The notes under the pieces are model-generated. The model was not told the DNA's origin and did not search any database. It worked only from the letters and a program-made list of their open reading frames with translations. A stretch of DNA of 11,514 bases from contig JAITVU010000184.1 of NCBI GenBank assembly GCA_031285645.1, positions 1 through 11,514 of the forward strand. The letters are read 5' to 3'. The position numbers and the translations under genes were made by a program. This DNA is from Oscillospiraceae bacterium (GTDB lineage Bacteria > Bacillota > Clostridia > Oscillospirales > Ruminococcaceae). Numbering within the stretch: the first letter of the stretch is position 1; each line of letters starts with the position of its first letter. Shown here in pieces: positions 6,527 through 11,514 of this stretch.

Positions 6527-6569
6527 ATAGCAAAAGTAAAAAATAACCGGAACGTTATTTTTTACTTTC
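6527..6569. repeat. 43-base palindromic repeat, copy 2
   Basis: AAAGTAAAAAATAAC (6533-6547) and GTTATTTTTTACTTT (6554-6568) are perfect 15-base inverted arms around a 6-base centre. The flanking TATAGC context also matches copy 1 at 2520-2562. Here it is isolated in non-coding DNA, about 4 kb from copy 1. Confidence 0.75.
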
Positions 6570-6719
6570 TGCCGGATAAACCAACAAAAATCACAACACG
6601 GATCACAAATGGGGTCATCGCAAATGTACATTCAACTCACCTCTACAGAGTATATAAATACCCCGCATTCACCTATCAGGCTGTGACGTTGTGTTTCAAA
6701 TTGCAGTACACATAAATGA
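6570..6719. other. Non-coding stretch, nothing recognised
   Basis: No gene with a ribosome binding site is seen here. The stretch contains the downstream side of the palindromic repeat and AT-rich sequence up to the nested palindrome at 6720. Open frames across it lack coding character. Confidence 0.5.
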
Positions 6720-6776
6720 GGGCCTTCCGGATCTTTGAAATACGCGCATATGCGCGTGTCGACAATCCGCAGGCCC
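6720..6776. repeat. Nested imperfect palindrome downstream of the GGDEF-EAL gene
   Basis: Three concentric arm pairs share one centre: GGGCCT (6720-6725)/AGGCCC (6771-6776), CGGAT (6728-6732)/ATCCG (6765-6769), and a perfect 16-bp palindrome (6742-6757). It is beyond the 3' end of the minus-strand gene but lacks a T tract, so it is a poor terminator candidate. Confidence 0.6.
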
Positions 6777-6818
6777 GCACCAGAAAACTATTTGAGATTC
6801 CCCATATGCATTGGCCGG

Positions 6819-8564
6819 CTACACATTATATTCCCCGCGGTTGAGGGACATGTCGTCCAAAATAACGGTTGTATCCGACGCGGCCCGGGAACTCGTCCCC
6901 GTATAATCGTCCAGCATGCGGATAAAATCATCGGCGCTTGAAGGCAGGCCGTTATAACGGCCCTCGATCAGATTGACGCCCAGCTTTTGCAGCGTCTGCA
7001 TCTGGTCGATCATGTCAACGCCTTCAACAATCACGCGCAGATTCTGTGCCTGCGCCATCGACAGCATACGCCGGACGGCGTCGGCCTTTTCCTCATATTT
7101 CGAGATATCGCGGGCAAAACCGGCCTGCAGTTTGATAAAATTAAGCGTGAGACCCCCGAGGAAGTCAAGGCTTTGCGTGTTCAGATCAATGCCGACGACC
7201 CCGACTTTGAGTCCCATATCGCGCAGACGCTTGATTTGATGGCTGGAAACCGTCCAGTCCATGCGCACAACACTGGCGTCCAGCATGATATTGATCAGGC
7301 CCGGTTCAAGCTGGAATTCCGACAGGCATTTGGCCGCGAATTCATCAAAATCGCCCTTGAAGAACTCCATTTCCGTTATATAGATAAAGAGGGGCGCGAC
7401 ATCCTTGCCCGATTTGCGCCACCGGCTCGCCGCGCGGCACACATGGTAAAATACCTTTGTATTGTTGGTCGGCAAACGGCCCGTGTCGGAATTGAGCGGC
7501 TCGAGGCCGCTGTCCTCCTGGTTGGCCCACCGCGCCAGCGCCTCACACCCGGCCATTTTGCCGCGCGACAGATCCGTGATGGACTGATAATAGATGGCGA
7601 ATTCGTCGCCATACTGGTTTTCGCTGTAATCATCCAGCGCCGACTCGCCGGAGAGGTAGGATGACATCATAGTCTCGTCGTATGCCATAAACGTGTCCGA
7701 TTTTGATATTTTCAGGCAGTGGCGCGCGACATTGGCCTTGTGCAGCAAAACGCCCATATTATGGCCTAAAGGGCTGCTGTCCGTGAACGCCACACCCATG
7801 CAGACACGGATGACGCTCTTGATGCCGACATCGCCCCTGATTTTTTCACAGGCTTTTCGAATGAGCTCGTTGTACTCTTCGTACGACGCGTTGGAACCGA
7901 GGGGGAACACAGCCGCGAAATGATCGGCGGACAAGCGCGTGTACAGGCTTCCCTCCGGGAATATCTGGGCGAGTTCCTGCGCCAGGCGGCTTAAAACATA
8001 GTCGCCCAGCGAATACCCTTTAATACTGTTGATAAAGCGGAAGCGATCGATATCAAAATACGCGACCGCGTATGGGGTCCCGCTTTGCCTGGCCTGTTCC
8101 AGTATGTCGCCGCATGCCCGCATATAAGCGCGGCCTGTCATCAGCTCACTGAGCCTGTCGAATGCGGGGATTTCAGCGTATATGGCTTTCTCGCGGCCGG
8201 CCGTGTCCTCCTCGGGAACATCCATGCCGCTCTCCATGCCCTGAGGGTACTCAAAATCCGCGTTTTCATCCGGTTCACCCTGGCCGTCCCCATAATACTG
8301 CTCGTAAAGCTTGAGCATCTCATCGTCTTCGCTCGCGCCATCCTGCGGCGCGCTGTCATCAGGCGGTGTTTCCCCAAAAGGATCCTCCAGCGTGACATCG
8401 TCGCCGTAACCTTCTCCCATTTCAGAGTCCTGGGACTCGGCGCCGTCGCCTTCCGCGTCGCCTGACTCCGCGGCCCCGACCTTTTCGACCCTGATCAGCC
8501 TGAAAACATAGGCGCCCACGCCCAATACCGCCAAAACTATCACAATAACGACAGCCGCAACCAT
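6819..8564 (-). CDS. Membrane-anchored GGDEF-EAL domain protein with degenerate motifs
   Basis: About 581 residues: one N-terminal membrane helix (about 2-22), a long acidic low-complexity linker (30-125), a GGDEF-like domain (about 135-300) and an EAL-like domain (about 320-550). The GGDEF signature is replaced by RLSADHF, although FDIDRFRFIN and GYSLGD keep the fold's residues. In the EAL domain CEALARW, the K of FIKL and EGVD remain. The metal-site motifs NLS, ELTES and DDFGTG are replaced (IYITEM, INIMLDAS, GIDLNTQ). Neither cyclase nor phosphodiesterase activity is expected; c-di-GMP binding or a scaffold role is plausible. ATG 8564 is preferred because GGAG lies six bases upstream; the ATG at 8576 has GGAG only two bases away. 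Confidence 0.88.
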   Translation of the reverse strand: MVAAVVIVIVLAVLGVGAYVFRLIRVEKVGAAESGDAEGDGAESQDSEMGEGYGDDVTLEDPFGETPPDDSAPQDGASEDDEMLKLYEQYYGDGQGEPDENADFEYPQGMESGMDVPEEDTAGREKAIYAEIPAFDRLSELMTGRAYMRACGDILEQARQSGTPYAVAYFDIDRFRFINSIKGYSLGDYVLSRLAQELAQIFPEGSLYTRLSADHFAAVFPLGSNASYEEYNELIRKACEKIRGDVGIKSVIRVCMGVAFTDSSPLGHNMGVLLHKANVARHCLKISKSDTFMAYDETMMSSYLSGESALDDYSENQYGDEFAIYYQSITDLSRGKMAGCEALARWANQEDSGLEPLNSDTGRLPTNNTKVFYHVCRAASRWRKSGKDVAPLFIYITEMEFFKGDFDEFAAKCLSEFQLEPGLINIMLDASVVRMDWTVSSHQIKRLRDMGLKVGVVGIDLNTQSLDFLGGLTLNFIKLQAGFARDISKYEEKADAVRRMLSMAQAQNLRVIVEGVDMIDQMQTLQKLGVNLIEGRYNGLPSSADDFIRMLDDYTGTSSRAASDTTVILDDMSLNRGEYNV

Positions 8565-8693
8565 GGCAAGCTCCATTTCTCCGCAGACAGAAAATCGGGG
8601 ATACCACGAAAGCCCGGTCGCTGCGGTGACAAGGCCTTATCTATAACAAGGGACTGTATACAGCGGTAACAAAAACAAACACAATGCCCCATA

Positions 8694-8722
8694 ATAATAT
8701 CAGATCACCGCGCCAAATTCAA
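8694..8722 (-). promoter_or_regulatory. Promoter of the GGDEF-EAL gene
   Basis: On the minus strand TTGAAT (8717-8722), a 17-base spacer and TATTAT (8694-8699), with an extended TG one base before the -10. Transcription would start near 8687. The leader of about 123 bases contains a 10-bp palindrome CTGTATACAG (8654-8663). No known c-di-GMP riboswitch pattern was recognised in this leader. Confidence 0.75.
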
Positions 8723-8937
8723 GAATTCGCCACATGACCTGACCCAAACCACGGTTCTGCCCGTCATGACCCGGTTTCGGCGTCCGGGGGCGCGGCGGCG
8801 GGCCAACCATCAGGACTGCCGCTGAATTCCCGCTTCACGAAGCGTTTTACCGGGCATTATTCATCCCCGTATTTTAATGCGCCACACCCAGCTTCAGACC
8901 ATACAATTTATACATCGTGCCATGGCGTATACAACTT
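8723..8937. other. Non-coding stretch, small hairpin only
   Basis: No gene is supported here. One short hairpin, CGCTTC/GAAGCG (8831-8844), is followed by four T and could be a weak plus-strand terminator. A GC-rich patch near 8780-8810 has no further recognisable structure. Confidence 0.45.
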
Positions 8938-8960
8938 TAGCCTATAGTGAAAAGCTGTCT

Positions 8961-8966
8961 TATAAT
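8961..8966 (+). promoter_or_regulatory. -10 box before the 43-residue reading frame
   Basis: TATAAT stands 21 bases before the start codon. The -35 region is weak (TTAGCC at 18 bases). The close spacing to a good ribosome binding site suggests a short leader. Confidence 0.4.
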
Positions 8967-8987
8967 TAACAAAAAAGGTGGTGAAAA

Positions 8988-9119
8988 ATGGTATCTGCGG
9001 CGCTTTCTATAAAGATACGGGAAAAAGCGAGATCGGGATTGGAACTGCATGAAACAATTCCAGAAAATCACTTTCCGGTTCTTTTGTGGAATTTATGTAA
9101 CAACACGGCCAGATTTTAA
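8988..9119 (+). CDS. Possible small protein of 43 residues, unknown
   Basis: ATG to TAA, 43 codons, encoding MVSAALSIKIREKARSGLEL followed by HETIPENHFPVLLWNLCNNTARF. No family is recognised, and there is no obvious membrane segment; the single Cys is near the C terminus. Its support comes from context. AAGGTGGTG, a close match to the Shine-Dalgarno consensus, stands five bases upstream. A TATAAT box precedes it, and a stable hairpin follows six bases after the stop. A chance reading frame cannot be excluded at this size. Confidence 0.4.
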   Translation: MVSAALSIKIREKARSGLELHETIPENHFPVLLWNLCNNTARF

Positions 9120-9150
9120 AAACAAGAGCCGCTGTTCACACAGCGGCTCT
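9115..9150 (-). terminator. Terminator between convergent small genes
   Basis: AGAGCCGCTGT (9125-9135) and ACAGCGGCTCT (9140-9150) form an 11-bp perfect stem with loop TCAC. On the minus strand a T-rich tract (TTGTTTTT) follows, so it terminates the 60-residue gene at 9154. On the plus strand no T run follows. Confidence 0.8.
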
Positions 9151-9153
9151 CCA

Positions 9154-9336
9154 TTATTTCTCGTTTACTTCAACAAATTTCTTTGCGTAATCCACCTTGG
9201 CCTCGCGCTCACTCCGTGACTGATTGTCGTCGTCGTTCGCCAGTGTGGCCATGTTGGTGGCGTAAAGGCCCTCAACATGCTTGTTAGGATCAATTTTAGC
9301 GCTGTTTCCGTGCAGCTTTTTTGGCTTCTTTTCCAT
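9154..9336 (-). CDS. Small charged protein, possibly DUF3787 / spore-surface type
   Basis: A 60-residue, highly charged protein without membrane segments: Lys-rich at the N terminus (MEKKPKKLHGN), then HVEGLYATNMATLANDDDN, and a C terminus SEREAKVDYAKKFVEVNEK. That ending resembles the SE..V..AK.WV..N.K pattern of small DUF3787-like proteins of Clostridia, some of which are named as spore surface proteins; the resemblance is by eye and weak. ATG 9336 is chosen because AGGAGG lies seven bases upstream; an upstream ATG at 9363 has no such site. It is monocistronic, ending at a good terminator, with a hairpin-rich leader region upstream. Confidence 0.7.
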   Translation of the reverse strand: MEKKPKKLHGNSAKIDPNKHVEGLYATNMATLANDDDNQSRSEREAKVDYAKKFVEVNEK

Positions 9337-9380
9337 ATCCAGGCCTCCTGACATAAAATGCATTTATAAATGGAACTCCC

Positions 9381-9476
9381 CGCCGCAAGCGGCGAGGTAT
9401 CAAGAGTACGATACCGCCCTGCGGGGCGAAAAGGCCAGCTCCGCTGACCTGGGACAAGGAGCCGCCCAAGGGGCGG
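9381..9476. repeat. Run of five adjacent short hairpins
   Basis: In order: CGCCGC/GCGGCG (9381-9394), GGTATC/GATACC (9396-9415), CGCCC/GGGCG (9415-9428), CAGC/GCTG flanked by GG/CC (9433-9449), and CCGCCC/GGGCGG (9462-9476). They lie upstream of the 60-residue gene, in its possible leader. Such head-to-tail GC-rich hairpins suggest a structured RNA or an intergenic repeat. No outer closing stem was found, and no known riboswitch was recognised. Confidence 0.5.
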
Positions 9477-9529
9477 AGAATTACACCCCTTCGTTTCATT
9501 AAACGCGCGAGGTTTAGCCGTACCCGAAC

Positions 9530-9617
9530 CACAGCGTCAAACGCGCACATCGTGCGCCGGCGGGCCGTACCCGCCGCTTAAAAACGGCCCGCCGTTTTTA
9601 AGTTGTTTGACCCTGTG
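9530..9617. repeat. Cloverleaf-shaped inverted-repeat element (copy 2)
   Basis: The outer stem pairs CACAG-c-GTCAAAC (9530-9542) with GTTTGAC-c-CTGTG (9605-9617), one mismatch. Inside are three back-to-back hairpins: GCGCAC/GTGCGC (9543-9557), CGGCGGG/CCCGCCG (9558-9576) and CTTAAAAACGGC/GCCGTTTTTAAG (9577-9602). Only TT is unpaired at the junction. The plan is the same as the element at 22-105 (outer stem, two shorter arms, a longest third arm with TTTAAG/CTTAAA at its base), but the sequence is otherwise different. No gene overlaps it. Confidence 0.75.
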
Positions 9618-9757
9618 CCGTGCGACAAATATGCTAATATGCTAACACCACATGCATGGCATTATGTCAATAGTATAGCCGGAAGAATGACCTGTATGCG
9701 CGTATAAAATGGCATATAATGCAGCTGTGGTTTAAAACCTGCATGACGATATAATGG
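9618..9757. other. AT-rich non-coding stretch
   Basis: No gene or clear promoter is supported. A short direct repeat, ATATGCTAATATGCTAA, lies near 9629, and a TATAAT near 9715 has no matching -35 element. Confidence 0.4.
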
Positions 9758-9824
9758 CAATATCCGTTAAAAAGAGCGATAAAAACGTCGCTCAGAACGC
9801 ATTTTGCTTTTTAATTGGATATTG
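9758..9824 (-). terminator. Terminator of the TVP38-like gene within a larger stem
   Basis: GAGCGA (9774-9779) pairs with TCGCTC (9788-9793); read on the minus strand a T5 run follows, giving a terminator for the gene ending at 9836. Around it CAATATCC (9758-9765)/GGATATTG (9817-9824) and TTAAAAAG (9767-9774)/CTTTTTAA (9807-9814) form an outer imperfect stem. The outer arms are more than a terminator needs. Confidence 0.7.
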
Positions 9825-9835
9825 GTATAAACAGT

Positions 9836-10540
9836 TTACGCTTTGGGGTCTTTTGAAAAATGCCTGATGACTTTGCGATGCACTAATACACCCAGCGCGC
9901 CGATCACAGTTATAATAATAAAAAGCACCAGCGCCTGCGTCCATTCGCCGTTTGTGATGCTGTCTCCCGCGAAAATCGATGTGATCATGGCGGGCAATCG
10001 CGCCATGATCGATAAAAACATAAATCGCCCTGTCCGGATGGGTGTGAGCGCGAAGAGGTATGTCAGCGCATCTTTCGGCGTACCGGGGATAAAAAACAAA
10101 ATGACGACCAGGAGCTCGAGCCGTTTTGAATCGCTGAGGAACTTGTATTTCGTGATGTCGCCCTCATCCACGAAAAAGGATATCACCTTTGAGCCAAAAC
10201 GTTTGACAAGGAAAAAGACCGTCAGGCTGGCGAGGAATGTGCCGCCCAGACATATGACAAGCCCGCCCAAAGGGCCGTACAGGGCGCCCGCCGCAATCTG
10301 GATGGGGCCTCCGGGAATGAAAGCGATGACGATTTGAACATACTGAATGACGACGAGGACAAAGAATCCCCAGATCCCCAGCGAGGACAGCATATCCTGA
10401 AAAGCCGCCAATTTATCCGGTTCCCTGAGTGAAAAAACCCAAAGCGTCGCCACGACGGTCGCCGCGGCGAAAATCAAGGCGAAAATAACAAAGACCACAA
10501 TCTTAAATATTTTTATCTTGCGTTTTTTATCCATAGTCAT
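9836..10540 (-). CDS. TVP38/TMEM64 (DedA/VTT) family membrane protein
   Basis: About 234 residues with a basic N terminus (MTMDKKRKIKIFK) and five or six hydrophobic segments. The VTT-domain signature is seen as FIPGGPIQIAAGALYGPLGG and again as FFIPGTPKDALTYLFALTPI, the two half-membrane loops of the family, with a KRFGSK motif between them. DedA/TVP38 proteins are implicated in lipid transport across the bilayer and membrane homeostasis; the substrate here is unknown. ATG 10540 follows GGTGA by four bases; ATG 10534 is an alternative with a longer spacing. An upstream in-frame ATG at 10597 falls in a GC-rich hairpin with no ribosome binding site. It is transcribed divergently from the DUF4364 gene. 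Confidence 0.9.
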   Translation of the reverse strand: MTMDKKRKIKIFKIVVFVIFALIFAAATVVATLWVFSLREPDKLAAFQDMLSSLGIWGFFVLVVIQYVQIVIAFIPGGPIQIAAGALYGPLGGLVICLGGTFLASLTVFFLVKRFGSKVISFFVDEGDITKYKFLSDSKRLELLVVILFFIPGTPKDALTYLFALTPIRTGRFMFLSIMARLPAMITSIFAGDSITNGEWTQALVLFIIITVIGALGVLVHRKVIRHFSKDPKA

Positions 10541-10570
10541 ATTGTCACCGTTGCTTAATAGTGTTTTGCA

Positions 10571-10593
10571 CCCGCGCGAGCGCACTGCGCGGG
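10571..10593 (-). promoter_or_regulatory. GC-rich hairpin in the leader of the TVP38-like gene
   Basis: CCCGCGC (10571-10577) pairs with GCGCGGG (10587-10593) just after the predicted transcription start. It may influence stability or early elongation of the transcript. It lies well upstream of the ribosome binding site. Confidence 0.45.
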
Positions 10594-10600
10594 CCATGCT

Positions 10601-10637
10601 TAGATTGTATTATAGCACAATCTATTGTAAAATAAGA
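10601..10637 (-). promoter_or_regulatory. Promoter and operator-like repeat between the divergent genes
   Basis: TAGATTGT (10601-10608) and ACAATCTA (10617-10624) are perfect 8-bp inverted arms with an 8-base spacer. The spacer contains the minus-strand -10 box TATAAT (10609-10614); the -35 is weak (TCTTAT, 10632-10637). A protein bound here would block the TVP38-like gene. A plus-strand promoter for the DUF4364 gene, TTGTAA (10625) with TAAATT (10649), is possible just beside it. Confidence 0.55.
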
Positions 10638-10693
10638 GTAAGCCAAATTAAATTAGTATTAAAAAGCTGTCCCCTGAAAGGATTGACCCGCAA

Positions 10694-11293
10694 ATGGAAT
10701 CCCATACATTTAAAGCCGGAACCGCTCCCGGAAGTCCGGATACCAATACAGAGATTAAAATGCTTGTTCTTTACTGCATGACCCGCTCAGGCGCTGAGGC
10801 CGATTTTGCGGCGCTTCATGAAGCTCTGGACATGCACGGACTGGTTAATTATTTCGCGTTGGTGGAAAGTGTCGACCAACTCACCGTCTCGGGGCATCTG
10901 GAACGAAAGGAGCGAAACGGCGCCTGTGTTTACGCCATAACGGAACTTGGACGCGCTACGGCTTCGGAATTCCGTTCCGCGCTGCCTCCCGCTACGCGTG
11001 ATAAGGCCGCGTCGGCGCTCTGGCTTGTGTTGAAGCGGCGGAAGCGGCTTGCGGAGGTGTCTGTCCGCGAACGGGCGGCGCAGGGCGGCTTTATTCTGGA
11101 CCTCGCCATTCCCGAACCGGAGGGCGCGTTGATCGCTTTATCTGTTTTTGCGCCCGGCGTCGGTGAACGCGAACTGATCAAAAAACGCTTTCTCAACGAC
11201 CCCATTTTTATTTATAAAGGGATCATGGCTCTGCTGACCGGGGACAGGGGTGTTTTGGGCGATCTCTTTCCGGAGAAAGAAAAGCTGTTTTAA
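10694..11293 (+). CDS. DUF4364-type winged-helix protein
   Basis: A 199-residue protein typical of the DUF4364 family found in Clostridia. The N-terminal half (about 18-95) has a winged-helix pattern: TEIKMLVLYCM, a recognition-helix region LVNYFALVESVDQLTVSGHLE and a wing GACVYAITELGRATASEF, as in PadR-like regulators. The C-terminal half (about 105-199) contains alternating strands and helices of unknown role. Family members are presumed transcriptional regulators; no target is known. The start at 10694 is kept because the frame aligns from there, although the ribosome binding site (AAAGG, about 13 bases away) is weak. It faces away from the TVP38-like gene and may bind the inverted repeat between them. 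Confidence 0.85.
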   Translation: MESHTFKAGTAPGSPDTNTEIKMLVLYCMTRSGAEADFAALHEALDMHGLVNYFALVESVDQLTVSGHLERKERNGACVYAITELGRATASEFRSALPPATRDKAASALWLVLKRRKRLAEVSVRERAAQGGFILDLAIPEPEGALIALSVFAPGVGERELIKKRFLNDPIFIYKGIMALLTGDRGVLGDLFPEKEKLF

Positions 11294-11314
11294 TACATCC
11301 TGCCTGTAATAGAA

Positions 11315-11354
11315 AAGGCCGGGAGAGGAACTGATCAGTTCCTCTCCCGGCCTT
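11315..11354. terminator. Perfect 40-bp palindrome at a convergent gene end
   Basis: The two 20-base halves (11315-11334 and 11335-11354) are exact reverse complements, centred on GATC. On the minus strand the stem is followed by TTTTCT, so it can terminate the gene entering from the right. On the plus strand it follows the DUF4364 stop by 21 bases but has no T run, so it is a weaker terminator there. Confidence 0.7.
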
Positions 11355-11430
11355 CGGACCCTGTCTCTGTATGGCTTTAAATTTCGCATAATTTTAAGAA
11401 TCTGCATTTATGAAGGAAAGCGCCCCATTC

Positions 11431-11514
11431 TTAAAAATCATTTAATATGCCATCAATCTCCCGAGCCGTTTGCAGGCAGTTTTTACAGATATAATGCGTG
11501 TCAACGGGGATGAG
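11431..11514 (-). CDS. Partial gene, C-terminal 27 residues with CxxC
   Basis: The minus-strand frame from the window edge reads LIPVDTHYICKNCLQTAREI then DGILNDF and a TAA stop. The start is outside the window. The CKNC pair could be half of a zinc- or metal-binding site. No family is recognised from this fragment. The location is consistent with a gene that ends before the palindromic terminator at 11315. A competing frame is also open over this short stretch, so the call is tentative. Confidence 0.4.
   Translation of the reverse strand, partial: LIPVDTHYICKNCLQTAREIDGILNDF

Noticed and set aside
6500..6715. 71-residue plus-strand reading frame
   Set aside because: It runs through the 43-base palindromic repeat, has no ribosome binding site and no recognisable protein pattern.
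6987..7664. 225-residue plus-strand reading frame opposite the GGDEF-EAL gene
   Set aside because: Composition is that of an antisense shadow and no ribosome binding site precedes it.
8565..8687. c-di-GMP riboswitch in the leader of the GGDEF-EAL gene
   Set aside because: No GEMM-type conserved core was seen; only a short palindrome is present.
9281..9502. Reading frames on both strands across the hairpin run (73 and 84 residues)
   Set aside because: They overlap the small gene and the hairpin cluster, lack ribosome binding sites and seem to come from low-complexity GC-rich repeats.
1..11514. CRISPR array, insertion sequence or prophage
   Set aside because: No regularly spaced repeats, transposase or phage genes were found; the repeats present are palindromic elements only.

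Overview
The window looks like chromosomal DNA from a moderately GC-rich Firmicute of class Clostridia. Three things suggest this: the gene order ylxM-ffh-rpsP-khpA, a DUF4364-type winged-helix protein, and strong AGGAGG ribosome binding sites throughout. The call rests on gene content only, and no species is proposed.

Positions 1-2654 hold a minus-strand translation and secretion operon read leftwards: a near-consensus promoter, ylxM, ffh, rpsP and khpA. It ends in a terminator directly after khpA, where many relatives continue into rimM, trmD and rplS. Beyond the terminator lies a compact 84-base sequence that folds on paper into a cloverleaf of three hairpins closed by an outer stem. Positions 2655-3830 hold a promoter region with a large inverted repeat and a cysK-type PLP enzyme gene. 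Positions 4014-6375 hold a plus-strand cluster: a rhomboid-fold membrane protein without catalytic residues, a eukaryotic-type hexokinase and a MIF-family tautomerase. The cluster is closed by two tandem hairpins.

Positions 6376-6818 are non-coding and carry the second copy of a 43-base palindromic repeat (the first copy lies in the ylxM leader) and a nested palindrome. Positions 6819-8722 hold a minus-strand membrane-anchored GGDEF-EAL protein, with degenerate motifs, and its promoter. Positions 8723-9835 are mostly non-coding. They contain a possible 43-residue small gene, a 60-residue Clostridia-like small protein, a run of five adjacent hairpins, and a second cloverleaf with the same plan as the first but unrelated sequence. 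Positions 9836-11293 hold a divergent pair: a TVP38/DedA-type membrane protein (minus) and a DUF4364 regulator-like protein (plus). An 8-bp inverted repeat sits on the -10 box between them. A perfect 40-bp palindrome and the C-terminal end of a minus-strand gene with a CxxC motif close the window.

Most protein genes are ordinary housekeeping or accessory functions. The most unusual content is the structured intergenic DNA: two cloverleaf elements, a dispersed palindromic repeat and several large palindromes. All folding statements come from base pairing read by eye; no energy calculation or database search was made.
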